The position numbers and the translations under genes are program-made. From Larix kaempferi (Eukaryota; Streptophyta; Pinopsida; Pinales; Pinaceae), in the NCBI GenBank assembly GCA_027924585.1, contig BSBM01000260.1, positions 15,079,001-15,143,000 on the forward strand: a stretch of DNA of 64,000 nt. Direction: 5' to 3'. Shown here in pieces: positions 27,101-39,700 of this stretch; position 1 is the stretch's first letter; each line of letters starts with the position of its first letter. The notes under the pieces were generated by a model, which ran no database searches, had not been told where the DNA came from, and worked only from the letters and a program-made list of their open reading frames with translations.

Positions 27101-30100
27101 TCTCCACATGTGAACAGAACCCATGTGTGCTAGTGTGTTCATGAAAGAAGCCTCCAAACCAAGTCAAAATCAGTCAAACTAGTCATTAAAAGGGCTCTGT
27201 CAACTCCACATGTGTGCACAATGGGAGTGCTCCACTAGGGGTTATAACTTATAATGCATGTCATAATAAAGTGCTCTATGTGTCAAAAATCCCCAAATAA
27301 GCTATGATGCTTACACATGAGGCTCAAACCCATCGAAACCACCTCAAAGAAAGCCACCTATCATGCTAGAACCTGTTGAAATTATCTGACTTGGAGTTTT
27401 GATGCAAAACAGAAAACTTCACTTTCAACCTTGAATATTTCTCTGATATTAGTCCTAGAATTTTCAGCCTTATAACTGCAGTGAATTAGAGTACAGTCAA
27501 CAGCAGAAAGAGTACAAAATTGACTTCAAACAGCACCAACTTTGCCTGCAATTCATGGAGAAAAGATACCAAACATGAGGAAAAGTTGCAGCCCTTCTAG
27601 GGTGACTTATCAGCCATTAACCAGATCTGAAAATACTCTTTTACAGCAGCAAGAACAGCAGTATGACAGCAGCAAATTCAGCCACTTACATTCGTTTGGT
27701 AGATGTCAAATCTGTGAGACATATGTCAAATTGACAACCCATGTAATTGTAAGTAGTGTTAATTTCTTATCTCAGGCCTAGATAAAATAATTTATAGTGA
27801 TTTTCACTTGCTGAAAATTACTTTAACAACTCACTGATTAAATTATACTGCTGAGATCTATTAACAGAAAATTATAGTGGAAGCAAAATAGGAAACAGAT
27901 CACAAAACACATACAAATTTCTGTCCTTCAAAATAAACTTTTCATTAATTAAATTCCAAGCTTACAAGGGATCCCTTACTAGGAAAATGGCCTTGAAAAA
28001 TAAACAACAAACTTGGTAAAATCTGCCCTTCATAAGACTGATACTATCGAAGCCCTAGGCATCCTCAAGCCATCTCCACTCCTTCAATCAAGAATCGAAG
28101 TTGCTACATGCCAAGTAGGGTCCAGAGCCCTCCTCCAAGAAGCATAACAATCCTCATCTCATGTAGGTTGCTCTCCAACTAGGTGAACTTTGTAAGTGGC
28201 CAGAATGAAGGGCGTCCACAATCCAAGTAAGAGATTTGCAATGCCTAAGCAAAGAAAGACAAACAAACACCCTCCTGAGGTCAAGCATCCACTCAACAAG
28301 CTATCTAAACTGTGAATATCCACTACGTACCATCTACAAAGCTACAATTCATCTTGGACCATCTAGGGGTTTTACATAATACATTATCTTGCAATAAAAT
28401 AAGAATGATAGGTTATTTTGTATGTAGGGTTAGAAATTAAATAGAGGTTAATTTGTCTTGTTTTCCATAGATCAGGGTTTTTAGGCTTCTTGCGGGTCCC
28501 ACATCACCCATGGGTACTTGGTGGTTTTGAGAAGTTATCGTGTTTCCAATATTGGTATGTTAGCAGTTTAGGAGTTTCATGTAACATAGGGTTGAAGATA
28601 CACCATGTACCCAAAACCTCATGAATCACCCCAAACATGGTTTAAACACTTTTAGAGCTAAGAAACCGGATTCGCTCTAACCCCCCCTCGTGTCCCAAAT
28701 CGGTTGAATGGGACACGATTCGATCTCAGTTCGTGTTCGATTTGATCTTCAGGCGAATCCGAAATTGGGACATGATGCAAAAGCGAATCGGACACGAAGC
28801 AAAATCGAATCCCCGACTGTCGGACACGAATCCCGAAAACAGGACACGTAAAGTGCGCTACAGCCCGGAAAAGTGCGGCCGGTTTTGTTTTAAAAGCAAA
28901 ATTTGAGTTTCTTTTTGTCATTTGCAATGAAGGAGTTGGCTGAGAGTGAGTTGTATGTGCAGGTGAAGGAGATTTGAAGGAGATTTGAAGGCTATCCATT
29001 GTTTCCAAGCGATTCCAAGTGCATTCCGGTGGATTTGTGGAGAGGATTGCAAGCTCAACCATCACACAAGAAAAAGAATGTCTCAATCAGTTAGGGCAGG
29101 AGGTAGGGGGCAAAGGAGAGGGAGAAATGCACCATCGAGTACCTTTCCTCATATTCCACCAAGCACAAGCGGTTCTCCTCCTCCGTCAAGTGCTCCATCG
29201 GTTGCTAGTGGAGCTCATTCTATGGCTCCATTTAACCCTGTTTTAGCCCAAGAAAAAAATACCCTTTGTGGAAGTATGTGTCAAGGAAAGATGGGCCCGG
29301 GGCAAAGCTTGGTGGGGGAGGCAATGTGTCTTGGAGATGCAATTTTTGCAAGCATGAGTTCAAGAGCACATATTTCCTGGTTAAGGGCCATTTGTTGGCC
29401 CTTCCTTCTTGTGGGATTTCTTCATGCAAAGCGGTGATTGTTCACCAAAGGAGGGATATGGAAAGAGAGGATCATGTTGGCTTAGGAAAGGTGGCAGCAG
29501 CAAGCAAGAAAAAAGAGGATGATCCTCTTCCATTTTTGAGGAAGTCCTCTAGCACCAAGCCTCCGTTTCCACCTAGCATTCATGGGCGTGGGTGTGGGGA
29601 TTCTTATCAAACAAGAAAGAGGCAATCTACAGGTGGTCCAATGGATAGGATTTTCCAACAAGAGACGCGAGAAGAGGTAGACCTTACCATTGCATTTTTC
29701 TTCTACATCAACTTCATCTCATTCAATGTTGCACGGTCACCATTGTATTTTGAGATGGTTAAAACTATCTTGGAACGAGCTCCAAATGGTTATGTGCCTC
29801 CTGGTTCAGAGAAGCTTAGAACCACATTGTTGGTTAAAGCAAAGAAGGAGGTAGATAAAATTCTTGAGCCAATTAGATCAACATGGCCCTCATTCGGTGT
29901 GAGTATTGTTTCTGATGGATGGACGGATCCTGCACGCCATCCACTCATCAATTTCATGGTATCTTCCCAAAATGGAGCATTGTTCTTGAAAGCGGTGGAT
30001 GCTCTTGGGCAATACAAGGATGCACAATTTATGGGTGATTTATTCATCAAAACCATTGAAGAAGTAGGTGTTGAGTCGTGTGTACAAATCATCACGGACA

Positions 30101-33100
30101 ATGCACCTGTTTGCAAGGCTGCTGGCATGATTGTGGAAGCTAAATATCCACAGGTATGTTCATTTTGGACACCTTTCATTTCTGATTTGCTCATTGATTG
30201 AATTTGGTCATTGCAATGTTAGTGTTGTAGAGTCATTGATACATGCTTTTATTGCTCTTACAGGTTTTTTGGACACCTTGCATTGCCCATTCCTTGAATT
30301 TAGCACTGAAAGCCATTGCTTTGGATGTGGCATGGATTGACAACCTTATTGAGGATGCACGCCATATCCGTAACTTTGTACAAAACCACACAAATGCCCT
30401 CATCATCTACAAACAGTACACACAGCTTTCATTGCTGAAGATTGCAGATACTCGGTTTGCTTCCTCATTCATCATGCTCAAGAGGTTGAGGGAGGTCAAA
30501 ACCGCTCTTGGGTCCATGGTGATTTCAGAGTTTTGGGCTTTTTGGAGAAAGAGGGATTAGGCTGCTTCACAAAAGGTGAAGGACATGGTGTTAAATGATG
30601 GTTGGTGGGACACGGTGGATCTTACCATTAAGATCATGGAGCCAATCATTTCTTTGTTGCGGTTTGTAGACACGGACCAGCCCATCCTACCAGAGGTTTA
30701 TGAGGGGTGGGATTCCATGATTGAGTCCATGAGGTCCATTGTCATGGAGAATGAGTGTCCCGAGTATGGGACATCGGCAGAGAACTTATGGACCATTATT
30801 CGGGATATTCTTATCTCCAGGTGGGATAAGAATTGCACACCTTTGCATTGCTTGGCCCACTCTTTGAACCCCAAGTTCTACACTCAGGAGTGGCTCACTG
30901 GCGAATCGGGGGCCTCACACAGAGTCCCTCCTCACATGGATGCAGAGATTGCAAATGGGAGGAAGATAGCACTTAGACGACTATTTCAGGATAGAGACAT
31001 GCTTGAGGAGTTGGAGGATGGCTTTGTAGATTTTTCCACTGGCATTGGGAGATTTGGAGGCTATGATGTGCTTAGAGATAGGGAGGGTAAGAAACCCTAT
31101 GCTTGGTGGGCAACTCATGGGGCAACATCCCCTATTCTACAGAAGTTAGCCTTCAGGGTCATCTCTCAAGTTAAATCATCCTCTTGTTGTGAGAGGAATT
31201 GGAGCACATATGGGAACTTGTACAGTGTGAAGAAGAGCAGGCTTGAGCAGTCTAGGGCAGAGTCAATGGTGTATGTGCACTCCAACCTTTGTCTTATTTA
31301 CAGGAAGAGGGAGGAGTGGGTGAAGGGAAAGACAAAGATGTGGGATGTCTTTCCGGATGATATGGGTTTGGACAACAGTACTGAGTTGGCATTAGCCAAC
31401 ATGGATCTTAATGATCGAGTGCTAGAGCCGGTCACTTTTGATGATAGTGATCGTATAGAGGGGTCATCCTCCACAGCAGCAGATGTAGGTCGTCAGATGG
31501 GCAGAGAGGAGGAGGAGGGGGAGGAGGATGAGGATGAGGAGGATGAGGATCAGGGCAGTGGCAGTGGCAGTGATGAGTATGTTGATTCAGGCATGGAGGA
31601 GGACTACTGACATATGGGATTCTCCCATCTTGATCCACCCATTTTTGTATTTACTATTAGTCTATTTGGCATTTGCCAGTGCCCAGTGACATTCCGACAT
31701 ATATGTATACATTTTGATTTTGATGACTTAATGAGAAATATGGTTTTGACATGCATCTATGTGTCTCATAATTCATTGTGATTTGTGAATGACAAATGTG
31801 AAATGTGTTGTGATTCGTGAATACTGAATACTGAATTGTGATTTGTGAATGACAATGTGTAATCTACTAATCATTAATGTGTTTTTATTCTAATTTCTAT
31901 TGAATATTTCATATTTGTAAATTGTAAATGTTCTAGTTTCTAAAGATTTTTGGATCTATATGTCTATATTTTTAAATATTAATAAATTTAAAAAAAATAT
32001 ATATGTATATAAAACGTGTCCTACGTGTCCTGATTCCGGGGGTCACCGTGTCCGTGTCGGACTCTTGTATTTTCGTGTCCCGTGTCCCCGTGTCAGGTGA
32101 CTTAGTTTTAGAGTAATTCCAAAAGCTAACAGAATCAAGTGAAAAGTGCTACATGCAAGTGCTCTCCATGAATGTAATATTGTAATGTAAATCATTCCTA
32201 GGTGTGATCAACATGTAAAACAAGGCCCTAAGTACTGGTGCACTCATGCCCTAGGCATTATCCACCACCAAGCAATGTCTGAAACATGTCACATCATAGT
32301 TCAGTGATGACTAGAACAATGTAAATAAAAGGGGACTATGTGGAGGACCCCCCCCCAAGTGACAAACCAATAGTGTAACACCACCATCCATAATCACTAG
32401 GACGCTCCAAGAACAATGTGATGCCAATATAATTTTATAAATCATTCAAGTAGTAAGCAACCATAAACATATACTAAGAAGGTGGGAAGGCATGAAATAT
32501 GAAGAGGATACCACTAGATGAGCCATCAAACATGACCATCCGAAGGACAAAATGAGTTTTCTCTACCAAAACACTTACTCATGTGGGTGTAAGCAAAAGA
32601 AACTCCATGAGCGTGTGTACCCTTAATCTGTCAACAACTCCATAGGTAAGATGCAAACCCAGTCCATTGTGATGAAAATCGCTAGTGTGACCCTCGTACA
32701 CTATGAGGGATAACAATGTACTATAACAGATTTTGTTGAGTCCGATTCTATTGAAAGGTGTATATGTAAAAATGTTGGTGCTTCTTATAGACAACTACTG
32801 CTTGGAAATTTTGCATATGCAGTTGCCTTAATGAATCTGTTTCAATGTATTGGTATATGTGCAGAGTAAAAGAAAGTACCCTTACACAATTACATATAAA
32901 AGAAATATTAATACATGTTATGTGCAACCGGCAAGCTAAGATTGAAAAAAATACCATTGAATCGGATAGTTTGGCTTGGAGAAGTACTATATGTTATATT
33001 CATACATGCCAGCGTTAGTGGTGGTCTAAGTTTTTGCTTCGAATTATTCTATTTGAATGTAGGATTCAAGGGAAAGTAGCGAATGCTGTACACATTGTTT

Positions 33101-33732
33101 CCACTTTCTGATATGATCCAAGCGGATAATATATGGGGTTAAATGTACATGATATGATCCCAAGGGGGGAATATATGGGGTTAAATGTCTATCTAATGAA
33201 CTAAATGTATATGTAATAGTGGTCAGCCTAATGAAGGGCTTATAGCTTATACCATGTGCTATTTTACATTTGACCAACGTTTTTAAAACCGGCCAAACCG
33301 GAATTGGAACCAGATGGTTTGACTGGCCAAGTGCTGTGGATGTTCAAACTGGTAGACAACCCGGACCGGGGTCCGGTTCGGTAACAAACCGGCCTGCCCG
33401 ATGACTGAAACGGCCGGTTCGTTACCAAACTGGACCAAACCAGCTGAGTTCGTGAAAAACTGGTCGGCTAGCTCATCAATCAAATCCGTGGACCCGGGAC
33501 AGGAAAATCTGAGGATTTTGAGCCAGATGTTGATGTTGAGCATTCCATTTCTAGCAGTAGTGCTGAATTTGATGATTGATTAGTTATGAGTCATGACTCA
33601 TCATTGATCATGTTTTTGGACTGTAGAGGATATAGAGCCTCGTTGATATTGTATTTTCTTTCAGATTCTGAGATATATGCTATGAGACTTTACTATGTAG
33701 TGCACTTGGTGTCATTTTGTGACCCATACATG

Positions 33733-33764
<32 letters not shown>

Positions 33765-36700
33765 TTTGCATGTTATGTGTCTAATGGTTTGAAATCATAC
33801 CTTGGAATGTTAAATATAACTTTTATGATTAAAATTGTAAATTTTTTTGTATTTTTTAATAGTCCGGTTCATTGAAATCAAACAGCTCCAGTTCATTACC
33901 GGTTCCGGTCCGAGTTGACCCCTGACTGGTTTGATTCCCGGTTCTGGTTTTTAAAACATTGCATTTGACATCAAATAATAATAACATATCATATTGGAAG
34001 TTGTATAGGCTAACTATCTCTATAGTGATTTTTAAGAATGTACCATTTATGTTATTGTTCATTGCTAATTATTTTGATTATGGTTTCCATTTATTTCTGC
34101 AATTTTCTTAAGAGCTGTTTCTCTACACATAAATGCAGACAGTTGAGAGCAGTGCCCATGGCAGCGGTTATGACGAAGTCACTTTATCTCAACTTGTAAG
34201 AGGTTTTAATTCCAATTGAATAATTTGTCTTTGCCACGAATAGCTTTTTTACACCCTCTGCTTGATATTTTAGAAATATTTAAAATTAATGACAATCCTC
34301 AATATCTCTCATTTTGCAGAATCTTATTGATCTTGCTGGATCTGAAAGCTCAAAATGCGATACAACTGGTTTAAGGAGAAAGGAAGGCTCTTACATCAAC
34401 AAGAGCCTTTTGACACTCGGAACAGTATGCATCATCCTTATTGATTTTGGTTGTTTTTGAAATAAGTATTTCATTTTTAAACCTTTTTGACATGGAGTAT
34501 TGCTTAAAATGATAGAGCTTATGATTGATTTCATTTAACTTAAGCTTAGTAAAACATTAGCTATGCCATTATCCATCAACGGTGAAATTTGTTTATTTGA
34601 AATCAACATTATATGGAAGAGTTTATCTCCTGACTATTATTATAGTGCATTCTTATCATTATCAAATGCAATGCCTTGATTCAGTTGTTTCTGTCTTGAT
34701 TGCATGTCCACTAAGTAGCAATGAAAAGCTTTCTAGAATAAATGTTTTAACATTGTAACTAGTGTCATGCTGATTTTGTAAGTTGAGTTATCCATGAAAT
34801 TATTTTCTTGTGTAGATTAAAATTCTGTAAAATTTTCTTTTCAATTGTTATAGTTCTCTTTTCAATTATAGAATATTATGGTGAATGCTAGTTTATTCTG
34901 CATAAATTATCAGTTTTTTTAAATATCTTGTTGAATGTATCTCTATTTTGGTATAAATTAAAAAATTATGTCGAGTAAACAATTCCATAAGTTAGACATT
35001 TTAGATTGCTGATCTTACACTTTCAGATCTGATAAATATTTCCCTTATGAATTTTATGCAGTAGATTCTTCATAAAATAATTATACATTGGAAGATTCAA
35101 CCATATGTTACACCTTAAATGCTTTATATCAAAGATGAATGATTGATAAAAAAATGAATAAATACAATACAATACATGGACTTTTAAATAGGTCTCATCC
35201 TGCCTTTTCAAATGTAAAAGGCACATCCTTTCACTCTTTATTTAGATGCTTAATTAGTTTTAATTATATCATCGCTTCTCCCATGGTTTCGTAAAACATG
35301 GTATTTGTCCATGATATTGGCTCATGGTATTTTATTTCTTTATCTTTTCATTTTAATATTTAATTTATTATTATATCATTTCTCCATAGTTTCATAAAAC
35401 CATGGTATTTGCCCATGGTATTTTATATCTTTATCTTTTTCATTTTAATGTTTAACTCGTTATTTTATCTTATTTATATTTATTTATTTGCACATACCCT
35501 CAACTATTCTTTAATTATCATTTATGTACATAACGAGATTTAGAAACATAGTTTTCATATCCCAAGAAGGATTTCCACGAGCTTGCTTCACATGCACATC
35601 CATCCATGTCAGAAGAGATCTAGTGTGTGTGCACCCACACTAGAGTAGACTTGACCATTCCAACAGGGGTAGGTAATCCCTAAGAATGGGCAAGTCAAAT
35701 CCACTATATTATGACAAGGAATACCAGAGCCAAGTAGGCATGTGATGGGCAACCCAAGTCCTATACCACTTGATCAAGTACCATGATCAATAAGGACTAT
35801 ACTAGGGCCTCCCAGAATCAGGGAGTAGACCTGCAAGCATCCAAGTCTACCACTTGGCCAAGCACCATGACCAAGAAATGCTACATCCAGGGGCCTCACA
35901 TACACCAGTGAGTGAACCATCATCATTCTCCATAGGTCAAATCACCACGACCCATTGAGCCAAGCAACATGGCTACGTCCAGGAGGATGTCTGCCCAACG
36001 CTGCCCCAAACATGAACACTCCCTCTCAGCGAGGGAGACATTCTCCCACCACACCAAGCTTGTCTTTGAAGTATACAAACTTTGCCTTGGACAGAGGCTT
36101 AGTCAGAATGTCTGCAATCTGCTCATTTGTGGATATGTTCTGGAGTTGAACCGCTCCCTTCTGCACTATGTCTCGAATGAAGTGATATTTAATCTCAATA
36201 TGTTTTGACTTGTCATGGAAGACTGCATTTTCCGAAAGCTTGATACAACTTTGATTATCACAATATATCAAGATAATTTCCAACATTTGATCAAATAGTC
36301 CAGCAAGTAACTTCTGAAGCCACATTGCTTCACGACTTACATCACTGGCTGCAATATACTCTGCCTTTGCTGTACTCAGTGCTACAGAATCTGCTTCCAG
36401 CTAAACCAATAAACCATGGCTGATCCCAAGCTGAAGCAACACCCGGAGGTGCTCTTTTTGTCTACCGCACTTCCTCCCCAGTCATAATCTCTATAACCAT
36501 GCAGCCACACATCACCACTCGAGACATACTTGAGACCATATCCAAGTGTACCACACAGATACCTCAACACATGCCTTCTTGCCACCTAGTGCAATTGCTA
36601 GTAGATCGTATAATGGTATGTCACACGAAGTAGTGGCTGTGCGTGGGAGATGATGTCGACAGAGGTGCAGACTGTTGAGGGAGTTGGTAGATTGGCAAAC

Positions 36701-39700
36701 AGTAGGGTTGAGCAGCATCCAACATGGAGTTGTGATGATGGGGATCGGTTGTCAGAGAAGAGTTGTTGGACGTGGGCACATTCCATGACAGGGTAGACAA
36801 GCTGCTAACTAGCAACTAAAAAGGTGACCGGAGAAAGTCGACAAGTTGAGCAGCGTGGACGTGTAGTCGCATGGGAGGCTACCAGGAGGATAGGGTGGAG
36901 GATAAAGTGCTGCCAACCATCGGGAGTATAGTGCTTCTGCAATAGTCGACAGAGAGTCGCCAACCTCTAAATAGATTCAAGTAGATCAGGTAGCCGCCCC
37001 AGGCAGGGGTAGGAAATCGCCAGGGCAGGGCAAGAATTTTTCGGCAATTTGCTAGACAAATTTTAGGCAGCCTCTAGGTAGTTGCAGTGCAGTTGTGAGC
37101 AGACCTAGAAATTTCAGGTAGTCCCAAAAAGACCCTAGGTAGGCCCAATGAGAATCCGAGCAGCTATAGAGAGGTCAAGATAGCCTTGGCTACCTTAGAA
37201 CAGGCCTCAAGCAGTACCTAGGAGGACTCAGGCAACCCAATAAGTGGCTGGGTAGCAAGTAGAAAAGGATCGGGTAGTCCATGAAAGAGCTCGGGCAGCT
37301 AAGAAAGGAGTTCGGGTAGCAGTAGAAAGGAATTCGGGCAGTAATAGAAAGCTGTAGGAAGCCTTGGGTAGTAGTAAGGCTGCAGTTTCGGGCATTGAGC
37401 ATCGAATCTGGGCAGAGTAGAAAGTTGTAGGAAGCCTTGGGTAGTAGTAAGTCTGCAATTTTGGGTAGTGGGCAGCGAATCTGGGGAGCATAAATTTGTG
37501 TTAGGTGGCTTGCTGAGCCATGGTAGAAGGCCATGCATCAAGCAAGATGATCTCAGGTAGGTGAAGAAAGACTTTTACCTGGAGATCTAAGCCACAAGAG
37601 AGTACATAGGAGGAAAGAAGGAATTTTGCTAGTGTGCCTAAGTCATCCACTTAGGAGCAAAGGACATTTACTCAAGTTCTTGAGCCATGAAGGACAATGA
37701 CTCAAGCTGATCTTGAACGATGAAGGACTTTCATCCAAAGATCAAGGGATGACGGGAAGACTCTTTGCATAAGGAGATCAGTCCAAAAGAAAAGAGAAGT
37801 CGACAGGGTAGTAGCAGACAAATCTGGTAACAAGGACAGATTTGGGCAGACCAAAGGAGCAAATCTTAGCCACAGGAGTTGCAGGAGTTGGTAGTGTTTC
37901 TTTTTTTAGTGGATAGTAGTGCATCTAGCCATATGACGAGGATCTTAGTGTTTCAGAGACTGACTCAGACTGCCATGTGGCTTGTGAGGTCGATACCATA
38001 CATGCAGTAAAGGGGGTTGGAACAATGTTATTCATCTAGAGTCAGGAAGATCTCTGGAGGTGGCAGGAGTGATGTATGTTCTAGAGTCTAAGATGAACTT
38101 GCTCTCAGTCTCAGCTTTAGAGGACAAGGGGTATGGGGTTGTGTTCCAGGATGTTCATGTGCTCATGGTGGGGGTGGGGGGGGGTCATAACACTCAAATT
38201 CATTGAGGGATTTCGTAGGTTGCTTCAAGGAAGCATGGTCTTCTTGCATCCTTGGTTCCCATACTCATGAGAAGAGTTACACTTAAAAGTGATTTTCTCA
38301 TAGTTTGGAATTTGTTGATGGCTCCATCTGTCCATGTTATTTTGCAATGCCTCTAGGAGGCCCTTCTCGAGGTCCCCTTCCACACATATTACCTTCACAT
38401 TTTTGTTCTGCTTAGTTGATGTATTGGCCCAATTTGTCTCCAATGGCCTTAAGAGAGATTTCATCCCAAGACATCAAAAGGAGATGAGAAAGCTTGAGCC
38501 ACACATGGGTTATTGTGATCTTCTCTTCTAGATCGAAGTCGAGTGTCCAATGAAATAAAAATAATAACCTAGATCCCATGAAATAGGATCTAGAGCTGAA
38601 GATGGAGTCTTGATCCTCCCTATTGTGAAATAGAAACACAAATTGGCCACAACTACATGTAAACAAAAATCCTTGAATCTTGAATCTTGGGTGTCAAGTG
38701 ATTCGCTGTGCAAGGTTCTACAACTCTTGGTGTTGGATTTTGGGTTACTCTGACACATTTGGGAATGTTTCATGAGATTTAGGGTACATGGTGTATATTT
38801 ATTATTAACCCTATGATGGCACAAGATGAATTTGCAGATGAGAGATGGTCTGTGATGGATTGACACATTAGAGATATCTTGTTCAATGGTTTCTTGACTT
38901 CTGTTGGGTGCTTTCATTGTATTCTTCCTTATGGTGTTGGAGTTGTCTTGATAGCTTGGGGGTTGTCCTTCATGATGGTGAGATGGAGAGGTTTGCTTCC
39001 TTGGAGAATACTCTAATTACTATTAGGAGTAGAGTTGTGCATCTTGGAGGAGGGCATCAGGCCCTAGATAGCATGGGGTAGCTTGGATTCTTGTATGGAT
39101 GCTTGGAGTTGGATTGGGGCATTTGGGTTGTGAAAATGTTTGTCTAGGGGGAGTGGACCTAGATAAGTACATGAGTTAGGATGAGTAATTGTGTCCATGT
39201 GGGCTTGTGATAGAGGGGTGTGGACACACTTTGTTAGAAATGTAACTCAGGAGGTCCCACCATGATTTTTTGATGTTTACATGGTGGGAACCATTTTTTG
39301 ACTTTTCTAAAATGTTTTATAATATAAAAGTGACTTTATATTTTTTTATGACTAGAGTGAAAAGTTAAGTTGTGGGTCCCAGAAAGATTTGTGAGCATTT
39401 AATAAATAAAGTGTATTATTAAATGAGCATTTAAATGTGAGCCTCTAGATATGATTGATCTCAGCCATTGATGAGTTAGTTGAGATTAGTTAGTTAGGGT
39501 TTTGGGAAGAGGAAAAATTATAAAAAGACATCTAGGGAAAGAGAGAAAACATTCATTGAAGTCACATCAAGAGAGAAGAAGACAAGTGAGAGAGAGAAAT
39601 TAAATCTTGAAGGAGATTTCTGTTTTGTGAGAGATGTTCATCAAGACAATTTGAGGGCATGATTCCCAAGAAATTTTTGTAGCATTCATTGGATTGTACA

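Noticed and set aside
30954-31610. Acidic E/D-rich tail (and the Pro/His-rich minus ORF at 31432-31638) as a separate protein
   Set aside because: It is the C-terminal tail of the hAT transposase in the plus frame. The minus ORF is only the complement of the GAG/GAT repeats.
37190-37541. Three overlapping minus ORFs of 80-114 aa
   Set aside because: They arise from an imperfect nucleotide repeat without stop codons. There is no domain, no splice structure and no start context.
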